A DNA stretch of 8,756 nucleotides from Stenotrophomonas sp. (GCA_003248565.1 QFOV01000134.1:1-8756), one strand, 5' to 3'. Positions 1 through 5,670 are shown, numbered from the stretch's first letter. Program-made: numbers and translations. Notes: generated from the letters alone by a model not told the origin.

Positions 1-198
1 GCCGTTCGCCCGGTCAAGGTCAGCCGCACCATCGGCGACAAGTGGCTGGTCGAGGACGGTCTGAAGGCTGGCGACAAGGTTATTGTCGAAGGCCTGCAGA
101 AGATTGGCCCGGGGATGCCGGTGCAGGCCACCGAGAAGGGTGCCGAAGCCGCCAAGCCAGCCGCCGCGCCTGCCGCGGCGCCGGCTGAAAAGCAGTAA
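1..198 (+). CDS. RND efflux periplasmic adaptor (membrane fusion protein), C-terminal end only
   Basis: This is the last 65 codons of a gene that begins before the window; the frame is open from base 1 to the TAA at 196-198. The segment IGDKWLVEDGLKAGDKVIVE followed by GLQKIGPGMPV matches the membrane-proximal end of AcrA/MexA-type adaptors, the part that sits on the RND pump. After it comes a low-complexity Ala/Pro/Lys tail ending in AEKQ, common at the C-terminus of these lipoproteins. In the family, the adaptor bridges the inner-membrane pump and the outer-membrane channel in the periplasm. The pump gene starts 12 bases after the stop, so the two are one transcriptional unit. The signal peptide, hairpin and lipoyl domains lie outside the window and cannot be judged. 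Family call is firm; the specific system is not identified. Confidence 0.9.
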   Translation, partial: AVRPVKVSRTIGDKWLVEDGLKAGDKVIVEGLQKIGPGMPVQATEKGAEAAKPAAAPAAAPAEKQ

Positions 199-210
199 GC
201 GGAGAACTAC

Positions 211-3200
211 ATGGCACGCTTCTTCATCGACAGGCCCATCTTCGCGTGGGTCATCGCCATCATCATCATGCTTGCCGGCGCGCTGGCAATGCTCAAGCTG
301 CCGATCTCGATGTATCCCGAGGTCGCGCCGCCTGCGGTGTCCATTTCTGCCAGCTACCCGGGCGCTTCGGCCAAGGTGGTCGAGGACTCGGTGACGCAGA
401 TCATCGAGCAGAACATGAAGGGCCTGGACGGCCTGATGTACTTCTCCTCCAACAGCTCCTCCAACGGCCAGGCCAGCATCACCCTGACCTTCGAGAGCGG
501 TACCAACTCCGACATCGCCCAGGTGCAGGTGCAGAACAAGCTGCAGCTGGCGATGCCGCTGTTGCCGCAGGAAGTGCAGCGGCAGGGCATCAACGTCGCC
601 AAGTCCAGTTCGGGCTTCCTCAACGTGCTGGGCTTCGTTTCCGAAGACGGCAGCATGGATGAGAACGACATCTCCGACTACGTCGGTTCCAACATCGTCG
701 ACCCGCTGAGCCGCGTGCCGGGCGTGGGCTCGATCCAGGTGTTCGGTGGCAAGTACGCCATGCGCATCTGGCTGGACCCGACCAAGCTGCAGACCTACAA
801 GGTGTCGGTTGACGAGGTCACCGCCGCGGTCAAGGCGCAGAACGCGCAGGTCGCCGTCGGCCAGTTGGGTGGTGCACCGGCCATCAAGGGCCAGCAGCTC
901 AACGCCACCATCAACGCGCAGGACCGCCTGCAGACGCCGGAGCAGTTCCGCAACATCGTAGTGCGTACCGAAAGCGACGGCTCCACCTTGAAGCTGGGCG
1001 ATGTTGCCCGCGTCGAGCTGGGTGCTGAAACCTACGACTTCGTTACCCGTTACAACGGCAAGCCGGCCTCCGGCCTGGCCATCACCCTGGCAACCGGCGC
1101 CAACGCGCTGGAAACCGCCGAGGGCGTCAGCAAGACCCTGGACGAGCTGAAGGCCAACTTCCCGGCCGGCATGAAGGCGGTGATTCCGTACGACACCACC
1201 CCGTTCGTGCGCGTGTCGATCAAGGGCGTGGTCAAGACCCTGCTCGAGGCCATCGTGCTGGTGTTCGTGGTGATGTACCTGTTCCTGCAGAACTTCCGCG
1301 CCACCCTGATCCCGACCATCGCCGTGCCGGTGGTGTTGCTGGGTACCTTCGGCATCCTCGCGGTGCTGGGTTTCTCCATCAACATGCTGACCATGTTCGC
1401 GATGGTGCTGGCGATCGGCCTATTGGTCGATGACGCCATCGTGGTGGTGGAGAACGTCGAGCGCATCATGTCCGAGGAAGGACTGTCGCCGCTGGAAGCC
1501 ACCCGCAAGTCGATGAGCCAGATCACCGGCGCGCTGGTCGGCATCGGCCTGGTGCTGTCGGCGGTGTTCGTGCCGATGGCCTTCATGAGCGGCTCCACCG
1601 GCGTCATCTACCGGCAGTTCTCGGCGACGATCGTGTCGGCGATGGCCTTGTCGGTGCTGGTCGCCATCGTGCTGACCCCGGCGTTGTGCGCCACCATGCT
1701 CAAGCCGCTGAAGAAGGGCGAGCACCACGTTGCCCACAAGGGCATCTCGGGCCGCTTCTTCAACTGGTTCAACAACGGCTTCGACCGCACCAGCGGTACT
1801 TACCAGCGTGGTGTGCGCGGCATCCTCAATCGCCCGGGCCGTTTCATGGCGGTGTTCCTGGCGTTGGCGGTGGTGATGGGCCTGCTGTTCGTGCGCCTGC
1901 CCAGCTCGTTCCTGCCCAATGAAGACCAGGGCATCCTGATGGCGCTGGTCAACGCACCGGTCGGCGCTACCCAGGAACGTACCCTGGAGTCGATCTACAA
2001 GCTGGAAGACCACTTCCTGAAGAATGAGAAGGACGCGGTTGAATCGGTGTTCTCGGTGCAGGGCTTCAGCTTCTCCGGCATGGGCCAGAACTCGGGCATG
2101 GCCTTCGTCAAGCTCAAGGACTGGAGCGAGCGCAGTGCCGACCAGGGCGTTGGGCCGATCACCGGTCGCGCGATGGCAGCACTGGGCCAGATCAAGGACG
2201 CCTTCATCTTCGCCTTCCCGCCGCCGGCCATGCCGGAGCTGGGTATCGCCTCGGGTTACACCTTCTTCCTGAAGGACAACTCCGGGCAGGGCCATGATGC
2301 GCTGGTCAATGCACGCAACCAGCTGTTGGGCATGGCCGGCGAAAGCAAGCTGCTGGCCAACGTGCGCCCGAACGGCCTGGACGACACCCCGCAGCTGCGT
2401 CTGGACATCGACGTGGCCAAGGCCGGTGCCCACGGTCTGTCGCTGGACACCATCAACAGCACGCTGGCCACCGCCTGGGGTTCGAGCTACGTCGATGACT
2501 TCATCGACCGTGGCCGCGTCAAGCGCGTCTACGTGCAGGCCGATGACGGCTTCCGCATGAACCCGGAAGACTTCAACCTGTGGACGGTGAAGAACACCTC
2601 CGGCGAGATGGTGCCGTTCTCGGCCTTCGCCAGCCAGCGCTGGGATTACGGTTCGCCGCGCCTTGAGCGTTACAACGGCGTATCCGCACTGGAAATCCAG
2701 GGCGAAGCCGCACCGGGCGTGGCCTCGGGTGACGCGATGCTTGAAGTGGAAAAGCTGGCCAAGCAGTTGCCGGCTGGTTTCAGCATCGAGTGGACGGCCG
2801 TGTCCTACCAGGAACGTGAGGCCGGTTCGCAGACGCCGCTGCTGTACACGCTGTCGCTGCTGATCGTGTTCCTGTGTTTGGCCGCGCTGTATGAAAGCTG
2901 GAGCGTGCCGACCGCGGTGCTGATGGTTGCGCCGCTGGGTATTCTCGGTGCGGTGCTGGCCAACACCATGCGCGGCATGGAGCGCGACGTGTACTTCCAG
3001 GTGGCGATGTTGACCACCGTGGGTTTGACCTCGAAGAACGCGATCCTGATCGTCGAGTTCGCCAAGGAGCATCTGGAGAAGGGCGCGGGTGTGATCGAAG
3101 CGACGATGCACGCAGTCCGTGACCGTCTGCGTCCGATCATCATGACCTCGCTGGCGTTCGGCCTGGGCGTGTTGCCGCTGGCGATCGCCTCCGGCGCGGG

Positions 3201-3357
3201 TTCGGGTGCACAGCGCGCCATCGGTACCGGCGTGCTGGGCGGCATGGTGGTTGGCACCTTGCTCGGCCTGTTCTTCATCCCGCTGTTCTTCGTGGTGGTG
3301 CAGCGCTTGTTCAACCGCAAGCAGCTGGCCAGGAACGGCGACCTGCCGCAGCAGTAA
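211..3357 (+). CDS. RND multidrug efflux pump, inner-membrane permease subunit (AcrB/MexB type, HAE-1)
   Basis: This 1048-residue protein is a proton-driven drug exporter of the inner membrane, almost the same length as AcrB (1049). It opens with MARFFIDRPIFAWVIAIIIM, the usual first membrane helix. The proton-relay residues are all in place: D407 and D408 in LLVDDAIVVVEN (TM4), K942 in TSKNAILIVEF (TM10), and R972 and T979 in DRLRPIIMTS (TM11). VRLPSSFLPNEDQG marks the start of the second repeat half. The switch loop reads GFSFSGMGQN, with Met624 where AcrB has Arg620; the two flanking Phe (AcrB F615, F617) are kept. The start is supported by GGAGA at 201-205, five bases ahead of the ATG. 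A terminator follows directly, so no outer-membrane factor is co-transcribed; the pump presumably shares a TolC-like channel, as some two-gene S. maltophilia Sme pumps do. I cannot say which Sme pump this is. Substrates cannot be told from sequence alone. Confidence 0.97.
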   Translation: MARFFIDRPIFAWVIAIIIMLAGALAMLKLPISMYPEVAPPAVSISASYPGASAKVVEDSVTQIIEQNMKGLDGLMYFSSNSSSNGQASITLTFESGTNSDIAQVQVQNKLQLAMPLLPQEVQRQGINVAKSSSGFLNVLGFVSEDGSMDENDISDYVGSNIVDPLSRVPGVGSIQVFGGKYAMRIWLDPTKLQTYKVSVDEVTAAVKAQNAQVAVGQLGGAPAIKGQQLNATINAQDRLQTPEQFRNIVVRTESDGSTLKLGDVARVELGAETYDFVTRYNGKPASGLAITLATGANALETAEGVSKTLDELKANFPAGMKAVIPYDTTPFVRVSIKGVVKTLLEAIVLVFVVMYLFLQNFRATLIPTIAVPVVLLGTFGILAVLGFSINMLTMFAMVLAIGLLVDDAIVVVENVERIMSEEGLSPLEATRKSMSQITGALVGIGLVLSAVFVPMAFMSGSTGVIYRQFSATIVSAMALSVLVAIVLTPALCATMLKPLKKGEHHVAHKGISGRFFNWFNNGFDRTSGTYQRGVRGILNRPGRFMAVFLALAVVMGLLFVRLPSSFLPNEDQGILMALVNAPVGATQERTLESIYKLEDHFLKNEKDAVESVFSVQGFSFSGMGQNSGMAFVKLKDWSERSADQGVGPITGRAMAALGQIKDAFIFAFPPPAMPELGIASGYTFFLKDNSGQGHDALVNARNQLLGMAGESKLLANVRPNGLDDTPQLRLDIDVAKAGAHGLSLDTINSTLATAWGSSYVDDFIDRGRVKRVYVQADDGFRMNPEDFNLWTVKNTSGEMVPFSAFASQRWDYGSPRLERYNGVSALEIQGEAAPGVASGDAMLEVEKLAKQLPAGFSIEWTAVSYQEREAGSQTPLLYTLSLLIVFLCLAALYESWSVPTAVLMVAPLGILGAVLANTMRGMERDVYFQVAMLTTVGLTSKNAILIVEFAKEHLEKGAGVIEATMHAVRDRLRPIIMTSLAFGLGVLPLAIASGAGSGAQRAIGTGVLGGMVVGTLLGLFFIPLFFVVVQRLFNRKQLARNGDLPQQ

Positions 3358-3376
3358 CGGGGCAGGGTAGAGACAA

Positions 3377-3410
3377 GCAAAAGGCGCCGAAAGGCGCCTT
3401 TTGCCTTTTT
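3377..3410 (+). terminator. Rho-independent terminator of the efflux operon
   Basis: A perfect 12-bp stem (GCAAAAGGCGCC at 3377-3388 with its complement at 3393-3404) closes on a GAAA loop of the GNRA type and is followed by CCTTTTT. It begins 19 bases after the pump stop codon. The arms also carry A and T runs, so some termination from the minus strand is possible. Confidence 0.93.
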
Positions 3411-3439
3411 GGCCCCTCTCCCGCCTGCGGGGTGAAAGA

Positions 3440-3470
3440 GGGGCGTTTACAAACCATCGGTTTGTGCCCC
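3440..3470. repeat. Hairpin inside the interrupted repeat
   Basis: GGGGC (3440-3444) pairs with GCCCC (3466-3470), and ACAAACC (3449-3455) pairs with GGTTTGT (3459-3465) around a three-base loop; GTTT at 3445-3448 would bulge out. It has no T-run, so it is not an obvious terminator. Confidence 0.6.
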
Positions 3471-3481
3471 TGTTGAACGAA

Positions 3482-3497
3482 CTTGCGCCAGCGCAAG
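3482..3497. repeat. Short perfect inverted repeat CTTGCGC/GCGCAAG
   Basis: Seven bases on each side of a two-base centre (CA at 3489-3490). It lies in the 74-base block that splits the C-type repeat and is probably part of that inserted or variant sequence. A loop of two is too tight, so in RNA the innermost pairs would open. Confidence 0.55.
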
Positions 3498-3550
3498 GGC
3501 CGGGGCGCGGAGCGGGGGTTGGGGTGAGGGCAGCTCTGGGCCTGGAAAGC

Positions 3551-3601
3551 CCAAAAGCCAACCCTTCCCCAACCCTCCCCTTTGCTGCGCAAAAGGGAGG
3601 G
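3551..3601 (-). repeat. CCCTCCC-type intergenic palindrome with GTTGGG tail (B-type, copy 1)
   Basis: On the minus strand CCCTCCC, a mismatch, GCAAA/TTTGC arms around a three-base loop and GGGAGGG form a stem of 12 pairs with one mismatch (3573-3601). The tail continues to about 3551 with TTGGGGAAGGGTTGG and CTTTTGG. Copies 2 and 3 (5671-5730, 5846-5891) have the same arms and a similar tail. As in those copies, it lies downstream of a SMAG palindrome in the same relative orientation (here 3633-3665, 31 bases away). Confidence 0.7.
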
Positions 3602-3632
3602 GGCAGGAAGCGCTCGGTCAAAGGGCGAGGGG

Positions 3633-3665
3633 GTAGTGCCGAGCCATGCTCGGCAGGGGCTTTCC
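3633..3665 (+). repeat. SMAG repeat (GTAG palindrome), copy 1
   Basis: GTAG at 3633-3636 is followed by TGCCGAGC, a CAT loop and GCTCGGCA, then GGGGCTTTCC. This is the known S. maltophilia SMAG/REP design: an 8-bp hairpin with the GTAG tetranucleotide on one side. Such elements are thought to be spread by REP-associated tyrosine transposases (RAYT) acting in trans; none is encoded here. Copy 2 lies 124 bases further on, in the opposite orientation. Confidence 0.88.
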
Positions 3666-3742
3666 ACGCGAACACAGGCAGCACAAGCTGCAAAGCCGGA
3701 GATTCATCAGCTGACCCATAACCCGGTCATTTCAGCGATGCC

Positions 3743-3768
3743 AGCTTCGCGGCTCACGCCGCTCCTAC
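3743..3768 (-). repeat. REP-type palindrome of a second class (GTAGGAGCGGC type)
   Basis: On the minus strand it reads GTAGGAGCGGC, GTGA loop, GCCGCGAAGCT. The stem is GCGGC (3749-3753) with GCCGC (3758-3762), and GTAG sits at 3765-3768. This REP class is common in Pseudomonas and Stenotrophomonas and differs from SMAG in stem sequence while sharing the GTAG end. It sits between two inverted SMAG copies. Confidence 0.75.
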
Positions 3769-3788
3769 AAACCTGGTGGGCTACCGGT

Positions 3789-3819
3789 GAAGCCCCTGCC
3801 GAGCATGGCTCGGCACTAC
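3789..3819 (-). repeat. SMAG repeat, copy 2
   Basis: On the minus strand GTAG (3816-3819), TGCCGAGC, CAT, GCTCGGCA and GGGGCTT, the same core as copy 1 but inverted to it. It lies just upstream of the terminator at 3831-3861. Confidence 0.88.
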
Positions 3820-3830
3820 GGAAGCGAGGC

Positions 3831-3861
3831 AAAAAAAAACCGGGCCAGGCCCGGTTTTTTT
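3831..3861 (-). terminator. Terminator of the small orphan gene (probably bidirectional)
   Basis: CCGGG (3840-3844) pairs with CCCGG (3850-3854) around CCAGG, whose ends can pair further. The stem is flanked by nine A (3831-3839) and seven T (3855-3861). Read on the minus strand it ends in a T-run and overlaps the stop codon of the 83-residue gene at 3860-3862. Read on the plus strand it would also stop any transcript escaping the efflux operon. Confidence 0.9.
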
Positions 3862-4111
3862 ATGCTTCGTTGACCGCCAGCTCAAGTAACTGAGCCTTCT
3901 CAACCGCGCCCAAGCGTTGGGCAAATACCGCCAAGCGATTGCAGAGCTCGGCCTGGTGTTCCGGATATGCCGCTACCAGTTCACGTTGAACCTGTTGGTA
4001 GGCATCCCAGAACGGGGCCGAGCAGCGATGTCGTGCGTACTGCTGTCGCAATTGCTCCCCAGCACGCTGGAGGGATTGGCGACTGCTGTGTTGGATGGGC
4101 GTTGTATACAT
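3860..4111 (-). CDS. Small orphan protein, 83 residues, unknown function
   Basis: I do not recognise the family. The protein MYTTPIQHSSRQSLQRAGEQ and onward is rich in Gln, Ala, Arg and Leu and looks wholly helical. The middle RHRCSAPFWDAYQQVQREL and the end LGAVEKAQLLELAVNEA would form amphipathic helices. There is no signal peptide, membrane segment or metal motif (two Cys, far apart). The start at 4111 is chosen because GAGGTG (4117-4122) lies five bases ahead; the frame could extend to an ATG at 4150, but that has no such site. The gene is real by its good ribosome site and by a terminator placed exactly at its stop. Its codons (CAA, TTA, CTT, CGA, GTA) are less GC-biased than its neighbours, which hints at relaxed selection or foreign origin. 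It has its own gap upstream (4112-4230) with an inverted repeat. Confidence 0.72.
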   Translation of the reverse strand: MYTTPIQHSSRQSLQRAGEQLRQQYARHRCSAPFWDAYQQVQRELVAAYPEHQAELCNRLAVFAQRLGAVEKAQLLELAVNEA

Positions 4112-4116
4112 CGCTT

Positions 4117-4122
4117 CACCTC
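4117..4122 (-). promoter_or_regulatory. Ribosome binding site deciding the start of the orphan gene
   Basis: GAGGTG on the minus strand, five bases before the ATG at 4111-4109. It fixes the 83-residue start over the longer frame from 4150. Confidence 0.75.
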
Positions 4123-4189
4123 GATGGCAGTGCCCCTGTACCCCGAGCATAACGCTGTTTTTCTTACGATCTGGCTACAGCGTCTAATT

Positions 4190-4210
4190 TCCCTATGAGA
4201 TTAATAGGGA
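4190..4210. promoter_or_regulatory. Inverted repeat, possible operator upstream of the orphan gene
   Basis: TCCCTAT (4190-4196) and ATAGGGA (4204-4210) are perfect inverted arms with a seven-base AT-rich centre. The size (21 bp) and symmetry suit a dimeric helix-turn-helix repressor. It lies about 80 bases ahead of the orphan gene start and 20 bases beyond the deaminase stop, in a locally AT-rich patch. A weak TTAGAC box (4182-4187, minus) lies just downstream of it. No T-run follows on either strand, so a terminator role is less likely. Operator function is inference. Confidence 0.4.
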
Positions 4211-4230
4211 TTTGTTCAGATTACGTCACG

Positions 4231-4683
4231 TTACTCGCCGATATCTTCATTCCAGACATCCGGGTTCTCGGCGATGTAGCGGCCCATCATCTCGATGCAG
4301 CTGGCGTCATTCAGGTCGATCACGTTCACGCCGTTCTCGCGCAACCAATCGATACCACCCGGGAAACTGACCGATTCACCCACCACCACGGTACCGATAT
4401 TGAACTGGCGGACCAGGCCACTGCAGTACCAGCAAGGGGCCAGGGTGGTGACCATGATGGTGTTGCGGTAGCCGCGCTGGCGGCCGGCCTTGCGGAAGGC
4501 GTCGGTTTCGCCATGGATGGATGGGTCGCCTTCCTGGATGCGGCGGTTGTGGCCGCAGCCGAGCAGGCGGCCATCGTTGTGGTACAGCGCCGCGCCAATC
4601 GGGATGCCGCCTTCGGCCAGGCCCTGGCGGGCTTCGGCGATGGCGGTTTCGAGCAGGGCGCGGTAGTCCGGGGTGGTGATCAT
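4231..4683 (-). CDS. Cytosine/nucleoside deaminase of the yeast FCY1 type
   Basis: A 150-residue zinc deaminase of the cytidine-deaminase fold, expected in the cytosol. The zinc and catalytic motif is H57-G-E59 with P83-C84-W-Y-C87: His and two Cys bind zinc and Glu59 shuttles the proton. From memory of yeast cytosine deaminase (FCY1), the substrate-pocket residues also line up: N46 (N51), F107 in VGESVSF (F114), W144 (W152), D147 (D155) and I148 (I156) in the C-terminal WNEDIGE. This makes cytosine to uracil the most likely reaction, though bacterial members are usually annotated only as nucleoside deaminases and guanine- or isocytosine-type substrates are possible. The start at 4683 has AAGGA six bases ahead. 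A longer start at 4716 would fall inside the likely -10 box and lacks such a site. It stands alone, divergent from ubiE with 92 bases between; no clear terminator follows. Confidence 0.93.
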   Translation of the reverse strand: MITTPDYRALLETAIAEARQGLAEGGIPIGAALYHNDGRLLGCGHNRRIQEGDPSIHGETDAFRKAGRQRGYRNTIMVTTLAPCWYCSGLVRQFNIGTVVVGESVSFPGGIDWLRENGVNVIDLNDASCIEMMGRYIAENPDVWNEDIGE

Positions 4684-4689
4684 GCAAGG

Positions 4690-4694
4690 TCCTT
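4690..4694 (-). promoter_or_regulatory. Ribosome binding site deciding the deaminase start
   Basis: AAGGA on the minus strand, six bases before the ATG at 4683-4681. It favours the 150-residue form over the 161-residue form starting at 4716. Confidence 0.7.
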
Positions 4695-4711
4695 GTGGTG
4701 CCGTGGCGATC

Positions 4712-4717
4712 ATCATA
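4712..4717 (-). promoter_or_regulatory. Possible -10 box of the deaminase gene
   Basis: TATGAT on the minus strand (one base off TATAAT) would start transcription near 4705, giving a leader of about 22 bases that holds the AAGGA site. No good -35 box is seen at 16-18 bases, so this is tentative. Confidence 0.35.
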
Positions 4718-4759
4718 GCGGCCGGATTCAGCCTGCTGGCGGCGCAATCGGGCTGTCGG

Positions 4760-4768
4760 TGCGATAAT
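4760..4768 (+). promoter_or_regulatory. Possible extended -10 promoter of ubiE
   Basis: TG at 4760-4761, one base, then GATAAT at 4763-4768 fits an extended -10 element; no clear -35 is visible. Its last base is only seven bases before the ATG at 4776, so the transcript would begin at or next to the start codon. No Shine-Dalgarno sequence is seen ahead of ubiE, which agrees with a leaderless or nearly leaderless mRNA. The box also lies in a perfect 11-bp palindrome, GCGATAATCGC (4761-4771). Confidence 0.4.
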
Positions 4769-4775
4769 CGCAGCC

Positions 4776-5540
4776 ATGAGCGAATCCCCCTACAAGACCG
4801 GCACCACCCACTTCGGCTTCCGCGATGTACCGGCCAAGGACAAGCAGAAGCTTGTCGGCCAGGTGTTCACTTCCGTGGCCGACAACTACGACCTGATGAA
4901 CGACCTGATGAGCCTGGGTATTCATCGGCTGTGGAAGCGCTACTTCGTCGCTACCGCGCAGGTGAAGCCGGGCGACCGCGTGCTGGATCTGGCCGGCGGT
5001 ACCGGTGACATCGCCGTACTGCTGAAAGAGCGCATCGGCGCCGAAGGCAGCGTGGTGCTGGGCGACATCAATGCCGGCATGTTGTCGGTGGGGCGCGACC
5101 GTCTGACCAATCGCGGCCAGGTATCCGGCTTCGAGTGGGTGCAGCTCAATGCGGAGGCGCTGCCGTTCCCGGACCAGAGCTTCGACCTGGTGACGATTTC
5201 CTTCGGCCTGCGCAACGTGACCGACAAGGAAGCCGCGCTGCGCGAGATGTACCGTGTGCTGAAGGTGGGCGGGCAGGCGCGCGTGCTGGAGTTTTCGGAA
5301 GTGACCGTGGACTGGTTCAAGCCGGTCTACGATTTCCATTCGTTCAAGGTGCTGCCGAAGCTGGGCAAGCTGTTCGCGCGCGGTGATGCCGACAGCTACC
5401 AGTACCTGGCCGAGAGCATCCGCAAGCACCCGCCGCAGGAAGAGCTGAAGGCGATGATGAGCGAGGCGGGTTTTGGCCGCTGCCATTACAAGAACCTGAG
5501 TGCGGGTATTGTGTCGATCCACTCCGGTTACAAGCTCTGA
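4776..5540 (+). CDS. ubiE: Ubiquinone/menaquinone biosynthesis C-methyltransferase UbiE
   Basis: A 254-residue S-adenosylmethionine-dependent methyltransferase, close to the 251 of E. coli UbiE. It adds the methyl group at C-2 of the demethoxy-ubiquinol ring (and, in organisms making it, to demethylmenaquinol) in quinone synthesis. The UbiE/COQ5 signature is clear near the start: Y38-D-L-M-N-D-L-M-S-L-G-I-H50-R-L-W53. The SAM-binding glycine loop is D71-L-A-G-G-T-G-D78. Downstream come LNAEALPFPDQSFD, the family-specific FGLRNVTD and the second signature RVLKVGG. The end, SAGIVSIHSGYKL, is also typical. It stands alone between a divergent deaminase and its own terminator at 5566. The start is the first ATG and matches the expected N-terminus; there is no Shine-Dalgarno site, so translation may be leaderless. 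Confidence 0.97.
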   Translation: MSESPYKTGTTHFGFRDVPAKDKQKLVGQVFTSVADNYDLMNDLMSLGIHRLWKRYFVATAQVKPGDRVLDLAGGTGDIAVLLKERIGAEGSVVLGDINAGMLSVGRDRLTNRGQVSGFEWVQLNAEALPFPDQSFDLVTISFGLRNVTDKEAALREMYRVLKVGGQARVLEFSEVTVDWFKPVYDFHSFKVLPKLGKLFARGDADSYQYLAESIRKHPPQEELKAMMSEAGFGRCHYKNLSAGIVSIHSGYKL

Positions 5541-5565
5541 GGCTTGCTTGCTGGGTGTGTTGAGG

Positions 5566-5591
5566 AAAGGCGGCCATTGGCCGCCTTTTTT
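5566..5591 (+). terminator. Rho-independent terminator of ubiE
   Basis: AAAGGCGGCC (5566-5575) pairs perfectly with GGCCGCCTTT (5579-5588) around an ATT loop, with T continuing to 5591. It starts 26 bases after the ubiE stop. Confidence 0.93.
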
Positions 5592-5630
5592 GTAGGTGGG
5601 GCGGTGCTGCTGGTTATGTCTTTTGCGGGT

Positions 5631-5661
5631 AAAGCCCCTGCCGAGCGTGGCTCGGCACTAC
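5631..5661 (-). repeat. SMAG repeat, copy 3
   Basis: On the minus strand GTAG (5658-5661), TGCCGAGC, CAC loop, GCTCGGCA, GGGGCTTT. It differs from copies 1 and 2 by one loop base (CAC instead of CAT). It is followed nine bases later on the plus strand by a B-type palindrome. With the four entries that follow it fills the gap 5541-6072, which holds no gene I can support. Confidence 0.88.
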
Positions 5662-5670
5662 GCCTTTGCC

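Larger units (their letters stand above)
3413..3530 (+). repeat. Interrupted copy of the CCCTCTCCC intergenic palindrome (C-type)
   Basis: The left part is a palindrome: CCCCTCTCCCGC (3413-3424), CT, GCGGG (3427-3431), then a five-base interruption and AGAGGGG (3437-3443). The normal tail of this repeat, GTTGGGGTGAGGG, is found only at 3518-3530. In the intact copy at 5737-5774 the same tail abuts the palindrome directly, so here 74 bases (3444-3517) separate the two parts. The repeat class (CCCTCTCCCGC/GCGGGAGAGGG plus a GTTGGGGTGAGGG-like tail) is common between genes in Xanthomonadaceae. The stretch carries no convincing gene. Confidence 0.65.

Noticed and set aside
1420..3693. A 757-codon open frame on the minus strand opposite the efflux pump
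   Set aside because: It mirrors the GC-rich third positions of the pump gene, gives a low-complexity His/Gln/Arg/Ala-rich protein with no recognisable domain, and runs through the terminator and repeats.
3401..3893. Plus-strand frames of about 100 codons in the first repeat-rich gap
   Set aside because: They are made of palindromic repeats and the terminator hairpin, lack ribosome sites, and would not be conserved as protein.
4112..4150. Longer start of the orphan gene at 4150
   Set aside because: No ribosome site ahead of it; the ATG at 4111 has GAGGTG at five bases.
4684..4716. Longer deaminase start at 4716
   Set aside because: It overlaps the probable -10 box and lacks a Shine-Dalgarno site, while the ATG at 4683 has AAGGA six bases ahead and fits the family length.
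4195..4767. A 190-codon plus-strand frame opposite the deaminase gene
   Set aside because: The minus strand carries the HGE/PCxxC zinc motifs and a well-placed ribosome site. The plus frame has neither, and its composition is that of a shadow.
4728..5522. A 264-codon minus-strand frame opposite ubiE
   Set aside because: UbiE on the plus strand is certain from its signatures; the opposite frame has no recognisable domain or start signal.
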